A DNA stretch of 64,000 bases, from the NCBI RefSeq assembly GCF_010092505.1, contig NZ_CP048021.1:2046001-2110000 (forward strand), read 5' to 3'. The translations under genes were made by a program, and so were the position numbers. Source of the stretch: Virgibacillus sp. MSP4-1. Lineage in GTDB: Bacteria > Bacillota > Bacilli > Bacillales > Alkalibacillaceae. The notes below the pieces were generated by a model that saw only the letters and a list, made by a program, of their open reading frames with translations, ran no database searches and had not been told where the DNA came from. Shown one piece after another: positions 34,107-41,722 of the stretch. How positions within the stretch are numbered: the first letter of the stretch is position 1; each line of letters begins with the position of its first letter.

Positions 34107-35348
34107 TTGTATCAGGATCAGGAACTGGTAACGATCGAAAAAGAGATGGAAAAGGCTGAAGAATTGCTCAAAGTAAACAAGCATGACAATGCCCTCCAGG
34201 TATTTGTGACCATCTATGGACTGGGAATCAGCTATTTGTATAAAAATTATCTGGGCAGACTGGAAAAGCCTGAAGAACTGCTTGATTATTTACGTGAAAA
34301 ACGAATCAATATTTATTCCTGTACCTTTGGAAAATATATTGAACTCGTTCGCAATACAACATTTATTGATGAAGTTTATCAAATGATTCATCCCGGTAAA
34401 AGATATAAGAAAAGTGCCCTCATCGATAACTTAAGTGAAATAAACCAGAATCGGAACCAGGTTGTCCACCCGGAGTCCTCCAAGCATTCGAAGACTACCG
34501 GCATTGACCGTCAATTTGTTAAAGTACATATGGAATTATTGAAACTTTTCTTAAATGATTTTAATTTATTTACCAAAAATGCATTTAAAGTGGTTTCCAA
34601 TTACGAAACGTTCAACTTTCAAAAAATTGTAGGGGAAACACAGCTTTATGAATCCTTAAACGAGGTCATTAATAATGAAGATATTGATACGCTGGATGTC
34701 ACCTACCTTTCACCGAAAATCCCGCAAAAACAGACGAATCATACCATTAAAATGTACTGGCAAAAGGTGAATGAACTTCTAAGCGAGGACAAGCTGACCC
34801 TAAGAAGAATTATCAGCTTTGATGAAAGTGATAAAAAAGAGTTAAAGCTTCTCTGGTTTCTATTTGGTCAGATTCCGGATTATTATCAAAAGCTGAACAA
34901 GAGTGCCTTTTTCAGCATTGTGAATTCCTCCGCACTGGTGACAAGGGAATCTGGAGAACCTGTCAATCTTATCAACCTGATTTTAATGTATAATAGTAAT
35001 AACCCGAACGTCGGACATGCCTGGGTTTTCGGTTCTCACCCAAATATTCTAAGCAGTAATCAGGAATATCTCCACTTATACGGAACCAACCTGTCCATCT
35101 TAAGAAAAATTTATAATGACTTTTTCAACTCCGGTGAGATGGTAACGGAGGACTCGCTTAAGAAAATGCTCCATAAGCGAAACGACGCTCTGAATGAGGA
35201 GAATATTGACAGCTATATAGAAAACATCTCCAAGCTTTTCCCCCGTGTGGGAATTGATAACGGACCAGATCAAATCAGAAAAATGATGGAGTGCTATCAG
35301 GCAATCATGCAAGGCACTGCTGATGACGTTGATGATTTTGTCTGGTAA
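34107..35348 (+). CDS. HEPN-like protein of unknown function
   Basis: 413 residues starting with TTG after GAAGGGAG. The N-terminal half is helical (AEELLKVNKHDNALQVFVTIYGLGISYLYKNYL). It includes NQNRNQVVHPESSKHS, where RNQVVH fits the R-x4-H active-site pattern of HEPN ribonuclease domains. The C-terminal half (about 220-350) has a separate alpha/beta pattern with LTLRRIISFD and GHAWVFGSHPN that I cannot assign. HEPN proteins are commonly RNases in toxin-antitoxin or phage-defence systems, but many are inactive adaptors. The methyltransferase gene follows at close spacing, suggesting a linked function. No antitoxin is visible. Confidence 0.6.
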   Translation: MYQDQELVTIEKEMEKAEELLKVNKHDNALQVFVTIYGLGISYLYKNYLGRLEKPEELLDYLREKRINIYSCTFGKYIELVRNTTFIDEVYQMIHPGKRYKKSALIDNLSEINQNRNQVVHPESSKHSKTTGIDRQFVKVHMELLKLFLNDFNLFTKNAFKVVSNYETFNFQKIVGETQLYESLNEVINNEDIDTLDVTYLSPKIPQKQTNHTIKMYWQKVNELLSEDKLTLRRIISFDESDKKELKLLWFLFGQIPDYYQKLNKSAFFSIVNSSALVTRESGEPVNLINLILMYNSNNPNVGHAWVFGSHPNILSSNQEYLHLYGTNLSILRKIYNDFFNSGEMVTEDSLKKMLHKRNDALNEENIDSYIENISKLFPRVGIDNGPDQIRKMMECYQAIMQGTADDVDDFVW

Positions 35349-35378
35349 TAACGTTAATACGTGACAAAAGGTGATCGT

Positions 35379-36290
35379 GTGAGAAAAAATAAACATTCCA
35401 TACACAACGTAAACTCTTACCTGATGGATTCGGACTATGAACAGAAATCCGCTTCCCAGTACGCGATTGGTTCTAGGGTTATTTTATTGATGAAAGATTT
35501 TATTGAAGCAAATCATATAAAGGGCAGCCATATCCTGGACGTTGGTTGTGGCCCGGGAAATCTTACGGATGAATTGGCAGGTCATTTTAAACCTATGGAT
35601 TGGACGGTTACGGGCATTGATTATGATACTCTCGCCATTCAAAAAGCCAGCTCCAGGTATCCCCACATTGAATTTATGACAAATGATATCTATCAGCTGG
35701 ATTTACCGAGATCCTATGACATCATTTATTCCAATGAGGTCCTGCACTGGATGCCTCCTGTGCCGGAGCCATTTATGAAACAACCTGCTGTCTCTCATTA
35801 CTTTCTGGAAAAAAGTGTGCGGGAACAGTATGAACAGTGGGGTATGGATCATTTTAGAACATCTTTAGCCAATCTTTATCAGCACATGACGTACGGAGGC
35901 TATGCCTTTTTACAATTTGGCATACAAGGTCAGCTTAGGAAAATTTATCATATGCTGAATCAAATCATCACGGAGAATTTCCATGAGGATAGCAGACCTA
36001 TGTTTTTTCCCCTTTTCTATCCGGCCTGGGATGATCTTCAGAAGCTATTTAATGAGATTGGCTTCACCATTATTTCAGCCGACTTACAAAACGAGGACTT
36101 AGTAGAGGAAACGCCGGCGCAGGTTTTAGATTTTGTGGAAGGATTTACAGGGGATTATTTCAGAAAATGCCTGGGAAATGTGAAAACAGGCGAGCTTTAT
36201 GAAAAAATCAGCTCCTATCTGAAAAAGCACTCGTGTTCAGCGATTACCGAAGAAGAATGGCAGCATGGAATTTTTATATTGAAAAAGTGA
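35379..36290 (+). CDS. Class I SAM-dependent methyltransferase (trans-aconitate MTase-like)
   Basis: About 303 residues. Motif I is ILDVGCGPGNLTDELA, followed by VTGIDYDTLAIQKA (ribose-binding acidic residue), NDIYQLDLP and the motif IV region IIYSNEVLHWMPP. The SNxxLHW phrase is typical of the trans-aconitate 2-methyltransferase / biotin BioC-like group. The natural acceptor is unknown. GTG at 35379 is favoured because AAAGG lies seven bases before it; another GTG at 35361 lacks a site. It follows the HEPN-like gene by 30 bp and is probably in the same transcript. Confidence 0.8.
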   Translation: MRKNKHSIHNVNSYLMDSDYEQKSASQYAIGSRVILLMKDFIEANHIKGSHILDVGCGPGNLTDELAGHFKPMDWTVTGIDYDTLAIQKASSRYPHIEFMTNDIYQLDLPRSYDIIYSNEVLHWMPPVPEPFMKQPAVSHYFLEKSVREQYEQWGMDHFRTSLANLYQHMTYGGYAFLQFGIQGQLRKIYHMLNQIITENFHEDSRPMFFPLFYPAWDDLQKLFNEIGFTIISADLQNEDLVEETPAQVLDFVEGFTGDYFRKCLGNVKTGELYEKISSYLKKHSCSAITEEEWQHGIFILKK

Positions 36291-36306
36291 AAAGTCATAC
36301 TGAATT

Positions 36307-36337
36307 AGGCCAGGGGGCAGCATCCCCTGGCCTATCT
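36307..36337 (+). terminator. Terminator after the methyltransferase gene
   Basis: TAGGCCAGGGG and CCCCTGGCCTA pair perfectly around GCAGCAT, followed by a pyrimidine-rich TCTGCTTTT. It lies 17 bp after the stop. Confidence 0.8.
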
Positions 36338-36480
36338 GCTTTTCACATGTAAAGGTCCTATGTATTGCAGAGCTGCCATCATTCATTTTAGTTTCATTGG
36401 CTCCACTTCCCTTACACGCCTGCACTGGTTAGCTTTCCCTTTACACTTCTAATTATTCATCTGCTTTATAGGCAACCGGC

Positions 36481-37104
36481 TTACTTTGCGTTGTGCAGTT
36501 GAGAAAGGTGATCCAGGACAAATTCATAATAAGCCTCGGTGTGTGGAACAAAATCTTTTATTGTCAGATTGAGGGATTGGGTCCTGATCTGATTTCCCTG
36601 ATAAGTCAGGGCTTCTGTTCGATAATGGTGATCATTCCTCTCCAATATCTGCTTAAAATCGTCCATTGGCAGACAGACAATCCCTGCTACTTCATCTGGA
36701 TTTATCCTCAGTTCTGTGATATCCCTCTTATAATGATAAGCATAAACATAGCAGCATTCCCGGTCCTGTTTTCCATTTGGCTGCTGAAGAGTATCACGAA
36801 TGATTCCCAGGGGCGTTAACTCAGCAAATGGTACCTCCAGCCCGACTTCTTCCTTCATTTCCCTTGATCCTTCTTCAGGTCCCTCTCCGGCTTTTAAATG
36901 TCCGCCAACTGTAATATCAAGTAAATTGGGATAATTCACGCGAGCATTTCTGACTTGAAAGAACAAATAGGGGATGCCATTCCGATACATATATAACCAG
37001 CATTGAAAGGCCGCATGCAGCCATTCCTGTTCATGAACGGCCTTTCGATATTCCTGACCAATCACTTGCAGGTCGTCATCCAATACATCTAAACGTTCAT
37101 CCAT
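36481..37104 (-). CDS. Nudix hydrolase (IDI-like)
   Basis: 207 residues with a full Nudix box, G-x5-E-x7-REVEE-like: GHLKAGEGPEEGSREMKEEVGLEV at roughly residues 68-91. The N-terminus, DVLDDDLQVIGQEYRKAVHEQEWLHAAFQCWLY, matches the isopentenyl-diphosphate-isomerase-like Nudix subgroup common in Firmicutes. The active-site Cys/Glu arrangement of real IDI type 1 is not evident, so it probably hydrolyses an unknown nucleoside-diphosphate-linked substrate. Convergent with the methyltransferase gene. Confidence 0.88.
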   Translation of the reverse strand: MDERLDVLDDDLQVIGQEYRKAVHEQEWLHAAFQCWLYMYRNGIPYLFFQVRNARVNYPNLLDITVGGHLKAGEGPEEGSREMKEEVGLEVPFAELTPLGIIRDTLQQPNGKQDRECCYVYAYHYKRDITELRINPDEVAGIVCLPMDDFKQILERNDHHYRTEALTYQGNQIRTQSLNLTIKDFVPHTEAYYEFVLDHLSQLHNAK

Positions 37105-37182
37105 TGTGGTTTCTCCTTTATGTTTTAAGCAAAATTTATACCTTCTCTAATACATTCAATAGTTGACCTTCCATCCCCTTTT

Positions 37183-37308
37183 TTATCCATTTAAAAGCTG
37201 GTTTCGATTTTTGCGGAGCTCTCTCTTAGAGGTTGAGGGTACAATCTTTTTCCGAATAAACTTCAAACTCGAAATGGTTGCCAATAGACCCAGGGATTCA
37301 AGCATCAT
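37183..37308 (-). CDS. 41-residue basic small protein
   Basis: A short frame preceded by AAAGGAGGATGA, one of the best ribosome sites in the window. The product starts MMLESLGLLATIS and continues into a strongly basic tail (KRELRKNRNQLLNG). A hydrophobic N-terminal face with a basic C-terminus suggests a small membrane-associated or nucleic-acid-contacting peptide. No family recognised. Support is the ribosome site and uninterrupted frame only. Confidence 0.45.
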   Translation of the reverse strand: MMLESLGLLATISSLKFIRKKIVPSTSKRELRKNRNQLLNG

Positions 37309-37369
37309 TCATCCTCCTTTATCATGGGGTATTTGGTTAGTATTTCCCCGATGTGAAGGATATATTTAT

Positions 37370-37400
37370 GGTGCCTGTCACCGCCCGAATTTTGTCGAAT
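37370..37400 (-). repeat. 31-bp IS-target repeat, copy 3 (empty)
   Basis: GGTGCCTGTCACC followed by GCCCGAATTTTGTCGAAT, a near-consensus copy on the minus strand, between the small basic protein gene and the phosphoesterase gene. Confidence 0.9.
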
Positions 37401-37430
37401 TATATTTAATTTTGCTGCTGTCCAAAGGAA

Positions 37431-37459
37431 AGGCGTACCTATGATCTATAGATACGCCT
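37431..37459 (-). terminator. Hairpin after the phosphoesterase gene
   Basis: AGGCGTA and TACGCCT close an interrupted stem with a CTATAGATCATAG-like inner part. On the minus strand it is followed by TTTCCTTT. It lies 44 bp beyond the stop. Confidence 0.55.
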
Positions 37460-37502
37460 GAGTAAATGCTTGGCAAGTACAGGAAGAGATTCGTGCCTTC
37501 TA

Positions 37503-38213
37503 TTAGCCAAGTACCTGTTTTATAAAATCAGGATTAGGGTAATCGACTTCTTCTGCCTTCCGAATCACTTGACTTGTATCATATTTTACTCGCTGAATAC
37601 TGACATTAAAATGCTCTCCCTCTCCTTCAGCAATCAGATAGGATGCATGGTTCATGCCATCGAACGGAAGACCCACACTTCCCAGATTGGCAACCGTCTT
37701 GCCGTTTATGTAGCGGACATAGGGAAGATGAATATGGCCATAAAGATACAGGTCGGCGGATGCTTCCTTCATAAGTTTGCTTTCCACTGTCTCATCATCT
37801 TCAGTAGGCTTTACGATGTCAAAAAGACTGTTAGGGGTGGCGTGGAAGGCATGAATTTTTAGCTGGTCGGTTAAATCGATGGTAGCCTCTGCAGGTAAGC
37901 CCTTTAGATAATCAATATCTTCATCCGAGAGCCTTTCCGCGGTCCATTTCTGCTCCGTCCTCATCATATCCAGCGCCTGGTCAGGTACCTCTCCATCGTG
38001 GATGCCACGGGTGACCCACTCATCCGCATTGCCCTTCACAACTGTAGTATTCAGCGATTGAATGAGCTCCAGTGAACGTTCAGGCTCAGGGCCGCGGTAG
38101 CAAAGGTCACCAAGAACCACAATTTGATCTGCCTTTTTGGATTGAATATCCTCTAAAACAGCCTCTAATGCCGTTGCGTTTCCGTGGATGTCTGAGATAA
38201 AAGCGATTTTCAT
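37503..38213 (-). CDS. Metallophosphoesterase family protein
   Basis: A 236-residue calcineurin-like phosphoesterase of the compact YfcE/bacterial type. The metal-ligand motifs occur in order: ISDIHGN (D8, H10), VVLGDLCYRGPEP, VKGNADEW, a histidine in HAFHATP and the GHIHLPY motif, followed by NLGSVGLPFDG. It hydrolyses phosphomono- or diesters; the exact substrate is unknown. It starts at ATG after GGAGGTCC. It stands alone. Confidence 0.9.
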   Translation of the reverse strand: MKIAFISDIHGNATALEAVLEDIQSKKADQIVVLGDLCYRGPEPERSLELIQSLNTTVVKGNADEWVTRGIHDGEVPDQALDMMRTEQKWTAERLSDEDIDYLKGLPAEATIDLTDQLKIHAFHATPNSLFDIVKPTEDDETVESKLMKEASADLYLYGHIHLPYVRYINGKTVANLGSVGLPFDGMNHASYLIAEGEGEHFNVSIQRVKYDTSQVIRKAEEVDYPNPDFIKQVLG

Positions 38214-38318
38214 GATTGGACCTCCTTATTTCCGTTTCTGTAATGCCATTTTATCATTTTATCATACCGAATTCTGGATACGAAAAATAGGATGAACCCT
38301 CACACTATAACGTAACGA

Positions 38319-38738
38319 CTATTCGACAGAATTCGGGCGGTGACAGGCACCATCCCAAACCGCCTTTCGTGCCAGTTCATCTGCGTGCTTATTTTGCTTT
38401 TCCGGAATCCATTTGATGAAAAAGAAAGGGAAAGGATCCGATTTTTCTCTGATTTCATTTAACAATGGCTGAAAGGCCTTGTTTTTCGTGAAATCCGCTT
38501 CAATGACATCCACGACGATTTTGGAATCGGATCGAAAGGATAAAATTTCATCGGGAAATTGCTCCCTGCAGATTTCCAGTGCTTTAATCACAGCGATAAA
38601 CTCTGCTTCATGATTGGAGAGTTTGGTATCGAGGGAAAAGGAATATTCATACTTTTCCCCTTGGGCTTTTATGTAAATTCCAACTCCAGCAGGCCCTGGA
38701 TTACCTCTTGCTGCACCGTCTGTGTAGACCTCTATCAA
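38319..38738 (-). CDS. Ribonuclease HI family protein with a repeat-encoded tail
   Basis: 139 residues of the RNase HI fold (YpeP/YpdQ-like). Acidic active-site residues are D7 in VYTDGAARGNPG, E46 in NHEAEFIAV, D71 in FRSDSK and D120 in NKHADELARKA. It would cut RNA in RNA/DNA hybrids. The last ten residues (GACHRPNSVE) and the stop are read entirely from the 31-bp dispersed repeat at 38321-38351. The ancestral C-terminus was therefore probably near WDG. Confidence 0.88.
   Translation of the reverse strand: MIEVYTDGAARGNPGPAGVGIYIKAQGEKYEYSFSLDTKLSNHEAEFIAVIKALEICREQFPDEILSFRSDSKIVVDVIEADFTKNKAFQPLLNEIREKSDPFPFFFIKWIPEKQNKHADELARKAVWDGACHRPNSVE
38321..38351 (+). repeat. 31-bp IS-target repeat, copy 4 (empty, within RNase H 3' end)
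   Basis: ATTCGACAGAATTCGGG followed by CGGTGACAGGCACC. It overlaps the last codons of the RNase HI gene on the opposite strand and supplies its stop. Confidence 0.9.
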
Positions 38739-38786
38739 ATGGCAACGCCCCTTTACGCTCGCTTGTGAAACATTCTGTGAAACAAG

Positions 38787-38810
38787 ATTTTTCGGGTGGT
38801 GACAGGCACC
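38787..38810 (+). repeat. 31-bp IS-target repeat, copy 5 (partial, empty)
   Basis: ATTTTTCGGGTGGTGACAGG then CACC. The ATTCGAC end is degraded. It lies immediately downstream of the small gene ending at 38815 and upstream of the RNase H gene. Confidence 0.8.
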
Positions 38811-38814
38811 TTAA

Positions 38815-39051
38815 CTACTGCAGTTCCCCAAGCTTTTTGCAATAGCGGGTTTCGTTAAATGGGGTTTGCTGCTTCATGACATCGTACATTTCCTCCACTA
38901 ATACAGTGGCTATTTTTTCTTTCGCAACCTGCTCTGTATAACCGGAGTTGATTAATCGATCCAGATTAACCTTCGCGCATTTGGGTTCATCCATAGATAG
39001 CTGGTTATCAATCACTTCAATTAATTTACTTCTCATTTTTTCATTTGGCAT
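38815..39051 (-). CDS. Conserved-looking small protein, unrecognised
   Basis: 78 residues starting MPNEKMRSKLIEVIDNQL, with a predicted all-helical build and a C-terminal CKKLGELQ. TGGAGGAAACAAA precedes the ATG at 39051; an earlier in-frame start (39162) lacks a site. It contains two cysteines and no membrane segment. I recall similar short proteins of unknown function in Bacillaceae but cannot name a family. It is probably cytoplasmic. Confidence 0.65.
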   Translation of the reverse strand: MPNEKMRSKLIEVIDNQLSMDEPKCAKVNLDRLINSGYTEQVAKEKIATVLVEEMYDVMKQQTPFNETRYCKKLGELQ

Positions 39052-39195
39052 TTTGTTTCCTCCACGTTCCATAGTTTCACCATATTTTATCAACTGCAGG
39101 AGCTGATTACAACTGTAGGGACGCAGAGTGAGGCTCTTTTCGCTCAGGAACAGTACCTTCAATTTGTCTGCAGGGGAAAATCCAGGCTACATCAA

Positions 39196-39340
39196 GTGAA
39201 ACTTCCATCCATGGGAGGTTCTTCATCCCCATTGATGGAAGGTTCAGTTTTCAGCTATTTACTGGCCGTTTAGCCCCACTTAGTTTTGGTGGGTTACTCT
39301 CAAAACTTGAAGCGGGAGCATTACGGCCAGTTACTACGGG
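39196..39340 (+). repeat. Double-hairpin dispersed repeat, full copy E
   Basis: GTGAAACTTCCATCCATGGG pairs in part with CCCCATTGATGGAAGGTTCAG (first hairpin). ACTGGCCGTTTAGCCCCACTT pairs with AAGCGGGAGCATTACGGCCAGT (second, with ACTGGCCGT/ACGGCCAGT ends). It is the most complete copy and shows that the conserved tail is one arm of an inverted repeat. Confidence 0.75.
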
Positions 39341-39368
39341 AACATGATGGAACCGGACCGATTGATAA

Positions 39369-39404
39369 TGCTTTAGCGCTTTAAAGCGGAGCGGGACAGT
39401 CCCT
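39369..39404 (-). repeat. Dispersed repeat with GGGACTGTCCC core, copy 3
   Basis: On the minus strand: AGGGACTGTCCCGCTCCGC then TTTAAAGCGCTAAAGC. It overlaps the bdhA stop codon, which is read as TAG at the repeat edge. Confidence 0.7.
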
Positions 39405-40452
39405 AGTTTTCGCCGCTTAATTCAACCAAAATTTTGGCTTGGGTTTTGTCATTGGATAAGGTTTCGAAGCCTTTGTCGACAATGTTATCAAGCTGGATAT
39501 GGTCGGTTATAATATCCTGGGGCTTCAATTGTCCGGTTGCCATCAAGTCAATCGTCTGCTGGAAACTTGTTGGTGTGTAGGCAATCGATGACGTAATGTT
39601 GACCCCTTTTGTGGTTAACTGGAACGGATTCCATTCAATAGGTCTGGCGAAAATGGATACAATGACCATGGTTCCCCGTGGTTTTGTTGCTGCAATGGAC
39701 TGTTCAAAGGTTGGTGCTACACCTGCAACCTCAAAGGATACATCCACTCCGTCCGGCACAATATCGAATATCGCTTTTACCGGATTGGTTTCACCTGAAT
39801 TGATCACATGTGTCGCTCCCATTTCCTTCGCTTTTTGCAGCCGTGTTTCGGATAAATCAAGAGCGATAATATTGGTTGCACCAGCCGCTTTAGCCGCAAT
39901 TATCGTGAGCAAACCTATGGGGCCGGCTCCAAAAATCGCAACCGAGTCGCCGAATAACAGGCCGCCCTCCTTCACCGCCTGTACCGCAACGGCTGTAGGC
40001 TCTACCAATGCTCCATCCTGCAGAGTCAGTGGTTCGGGCAAGGCGTAAACATTAGCTTCAGGGATGTTGGCAAATTTGGCAAAACCTCCATCAGTGTTTA
40101 AGCCGATAAAACTAAAACCATCATAAGGATCAACATCTTCAGGTTTATTTCCAAAGGTCAAGGTTGGGTTTATGGCAACTCGGTCTCCTTTTTTAAAACG
40201 AGTGACATGTGAGCCAACCTCTTCCACAATTCCGGCAAATTCATGTCCAAAAGCAAATGGGGCTGTATCTCCTGTTAAGGGATCAGGATTTTCAGCGGGG
40301 ACGAAAACTGGACCTTCCTCATACTCATGTAAATCACTGCCACAAATACCAGCCCAGGCTACACGAACTTTTACATCATGATCTCTTAGAGGCCTTTCTT
40401 CCCTTTCCTCGACGCGAATATCTTTTCTTCCATACCATACAGCTGCTTTCAT
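39403..40452 (-). CDS. bdhA: (R,R)-butanediol dehydrogenase BdhA
   Basis: A 349-residue zinc-dependent medium-chain dehydrogenase. Catalytic zinc ligands are in WAGICGSDLHEY and FGHEFAGIVEEVG, with the later ALVEPTAVAVQAV. The Rossmann motif is VAIFGAGPIGLL with an acidic residue in IALDLS indicating NAD. The insert YEEGPVFVPAENPDPLTGDTAP is characteristic of Bacillus BdhA (acetoin/2,3-butanediol interconversion). The structural-zinc cysteine cluster is missing, as in that group. It is monocistronic, and its stop codon lies in a dispersed repeat. Confidence 0.9.
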   Translation of the reverse strand: MKAAVWYGRKDIRVEEREERPLRDHDVKVRVAWAGICGSDLHEYEEGPVFVPAENPDPLTGDTAPFAFGHEFAGIVEEVGSHVTRFKKGDRVAINPTLTFGNKPEDVDPYDGFSFIGLNTDGGFAKFANIPEANVYALPEPLTLQDGALVEPTAVAVQAVKEGGLLFGDSVAIFGAGPIGLLTIIAAKAAGATNIIALDLSETRLQKAKEMGATHVINSGETNPVKAIFDIVPDGVDVSFEVAGVAPTFEQSIAATKPRGTMVIVSIFARPIEWNPFQLTTKGVNITSSIAYTPTSFQQTIDLMATGQLKPQDIITDHIQLDNIVDKGFETLSNDKTQAKILVELSGEN

Positions 40453-40983
40453 GGATCAACATCTCCTTTTGTCCGCAGGGATTTGAGTGAGCATCCCGCA
40501 GTTATGAATGAATGTCCTTACATCCTTTACTTTAAATCATGCACGCATGTTTGTGAATAGTTTCACATAGATTAACACAAAATGTTCAAAATCATTCGAC
40601 AATATCGTGACGATTGGTACAAGTAGTCTTCTGAGGAAATGTAAAGCAGCAGGACGGCGGAAGTAGAGCAAATTAGAGGATACATTCTAACGAGGCCCAT
40701 TTAGAATGAACGCAAAAGCAATAGCACAATTTTGCACGTAAGTTTATAAATCAATTCACGTGTTTTCTATTATTCCGATTTTTAATGGTTTACTGACTAA
40801 TTTTACGGGCGTGACGTAATTTTTTTGCTTTAACTGAAGCAATTTTAGAAGGGACTGTGAATATCTTCTTGTCATGTTGAAGAGGAAATATATTGAAAAT
40901 TATGGTAATATATAAAAAGTATTTAACGTTTATGGAAGCAGATAAGTAAATTTCTAAATTTAAGTGGGAAAGTGGGAGTTACT
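40453..40983. other. Gene-free 530-bp gap
   Basis: AT-rich sequence between bdhA and the interrupted membrane gene. No repeat-family copy, RNA signature or credible frame with a ribosome site was found. ATTCGACAATATCGTGACG near 40594 may be a decayed relic of the 31-bp repeat, but the match is too short to claim. Confidence 0.4.
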
Positions 40984-41397
40984 ATGCATTATAAACTCTT
41001 GATTTTGCTAATAGGTACCTATTTATTGGCGTTTTAAGTTAACTTTTTGCCTGCATTAAAACATCCAGATATAGAGCTCGGGATGTTTAACATCCTTGTA
41101 ACTATAGTATTTATGGTCTTATTGGTAATGTACTCTAAAAAAAGCAGTCGTTTTTTCAGGACTTTTTTAATTTTCGGGGGAATATCCGGGATAATTGTAG
41201 TTAGCATCACAGCTTTTGAACACGTTATGATTGGTCATGGTATTTTAGATGTCATAGCATCCGTACAGCATCCGTTTTACCTGATATTTATTGTGCCTTT
41301 ATTTGGAGGTAATGTGCTTTTTGACCTTGGTTATGGATCATACTCACTATTGATGTCATTGTTTTATGGAGGAGTATTGGCTCTAACGCGTGATTAA
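40984..41397 (+). pseudogene. Small polytopic membrane protein gene with in-frame stop
   Basis: An ATG at 40984 with a good ribosome site (AAGTGGGAG) opens a hydrophobic frame that meets TAA at 41035-41037 after 17 codons. It then continues in the same frame for 120 codons to 41397. The continuation has four hydrophobic segments (such as MFNILVTIVFMVLLVMY and FLIFGGISGIIVVSITAF). Reading through would give one 137-residue membrane protein. Either the gene is inactivated or a shorter product starts at TTG 41047 without a site. The family is unknown to me. Confidence 0.6.
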
Positions 41398-41442
41398 AAA
41401 ATCAACCAGCCCCTTCCTTTTAATAGGATAGAGCTGGTTGAT
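41395..41442 (-). terminator. Bidirectional terminator
   Basis: ATCAACCAGC and GCTGGTTGAT form a 10-bp stem. On the minus strand it is followed by six Ts, serving the Spo0E-like gene. It also closes the interrupted membrane gene coming from the left. Confidence 0.75.
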
Positions 41443-41500
41443 CAATTTGTATAGCTATATAGTTTATGAAACACCCCTAAAAAAGAAACCTATCGAGAAA

Positions 41501-41722
41501 TTAAAGAGCTTCCTTTTCCAGACGCTCCTTACCTTTGCCTGTTTGCTCACTTATTTTTTCATTTTGGCTCATATGTCGATGATGAAGGTTAAGATAATAA
41601 TCCAGGGCCTGACTGGCATCGATGGTATCCTGATGGTTCATCCCTTTTTCTTTCGCGGTCTGAATCATCCATTGGCGTTTCTCTTGAATTAATTCCAACA
41701 ACTTATCATTAAAATCAGCCAT
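41501..41722 (-). CDS. Spo0E-family aspartyl-phosphate phosphatase
   Basis: 73 residues with the Spo0E signature SQALDYYLNLHH (about residues 37-48) between two helices. The N-terminal helix is LLELIQEKRQWMIQTAKEKG. Family members dephosphorylate Spo0A~P and delay sporulation, which implies that the host is a spore former. AGGAGTGGAAAA precedes the ATG. The tail after about residue 55 is charged and variable, as usual for this family. Confidence 0.9.
   Translation of the reverse strand: MADFNDKLLELIQEKRQWMIQTAKEKGMNHQDTIDASQALDYYLNLHHRHMSQNEKISEQTGKGKERLEKEAL

Noticed and set aside
40594-40612. Further 31-bp repeat copy in the gap upstream of bdhA
   Set aside because: Only ATTCGACAATATCG-like similarity remains, and the GGTGACAGGCACC core is absent.
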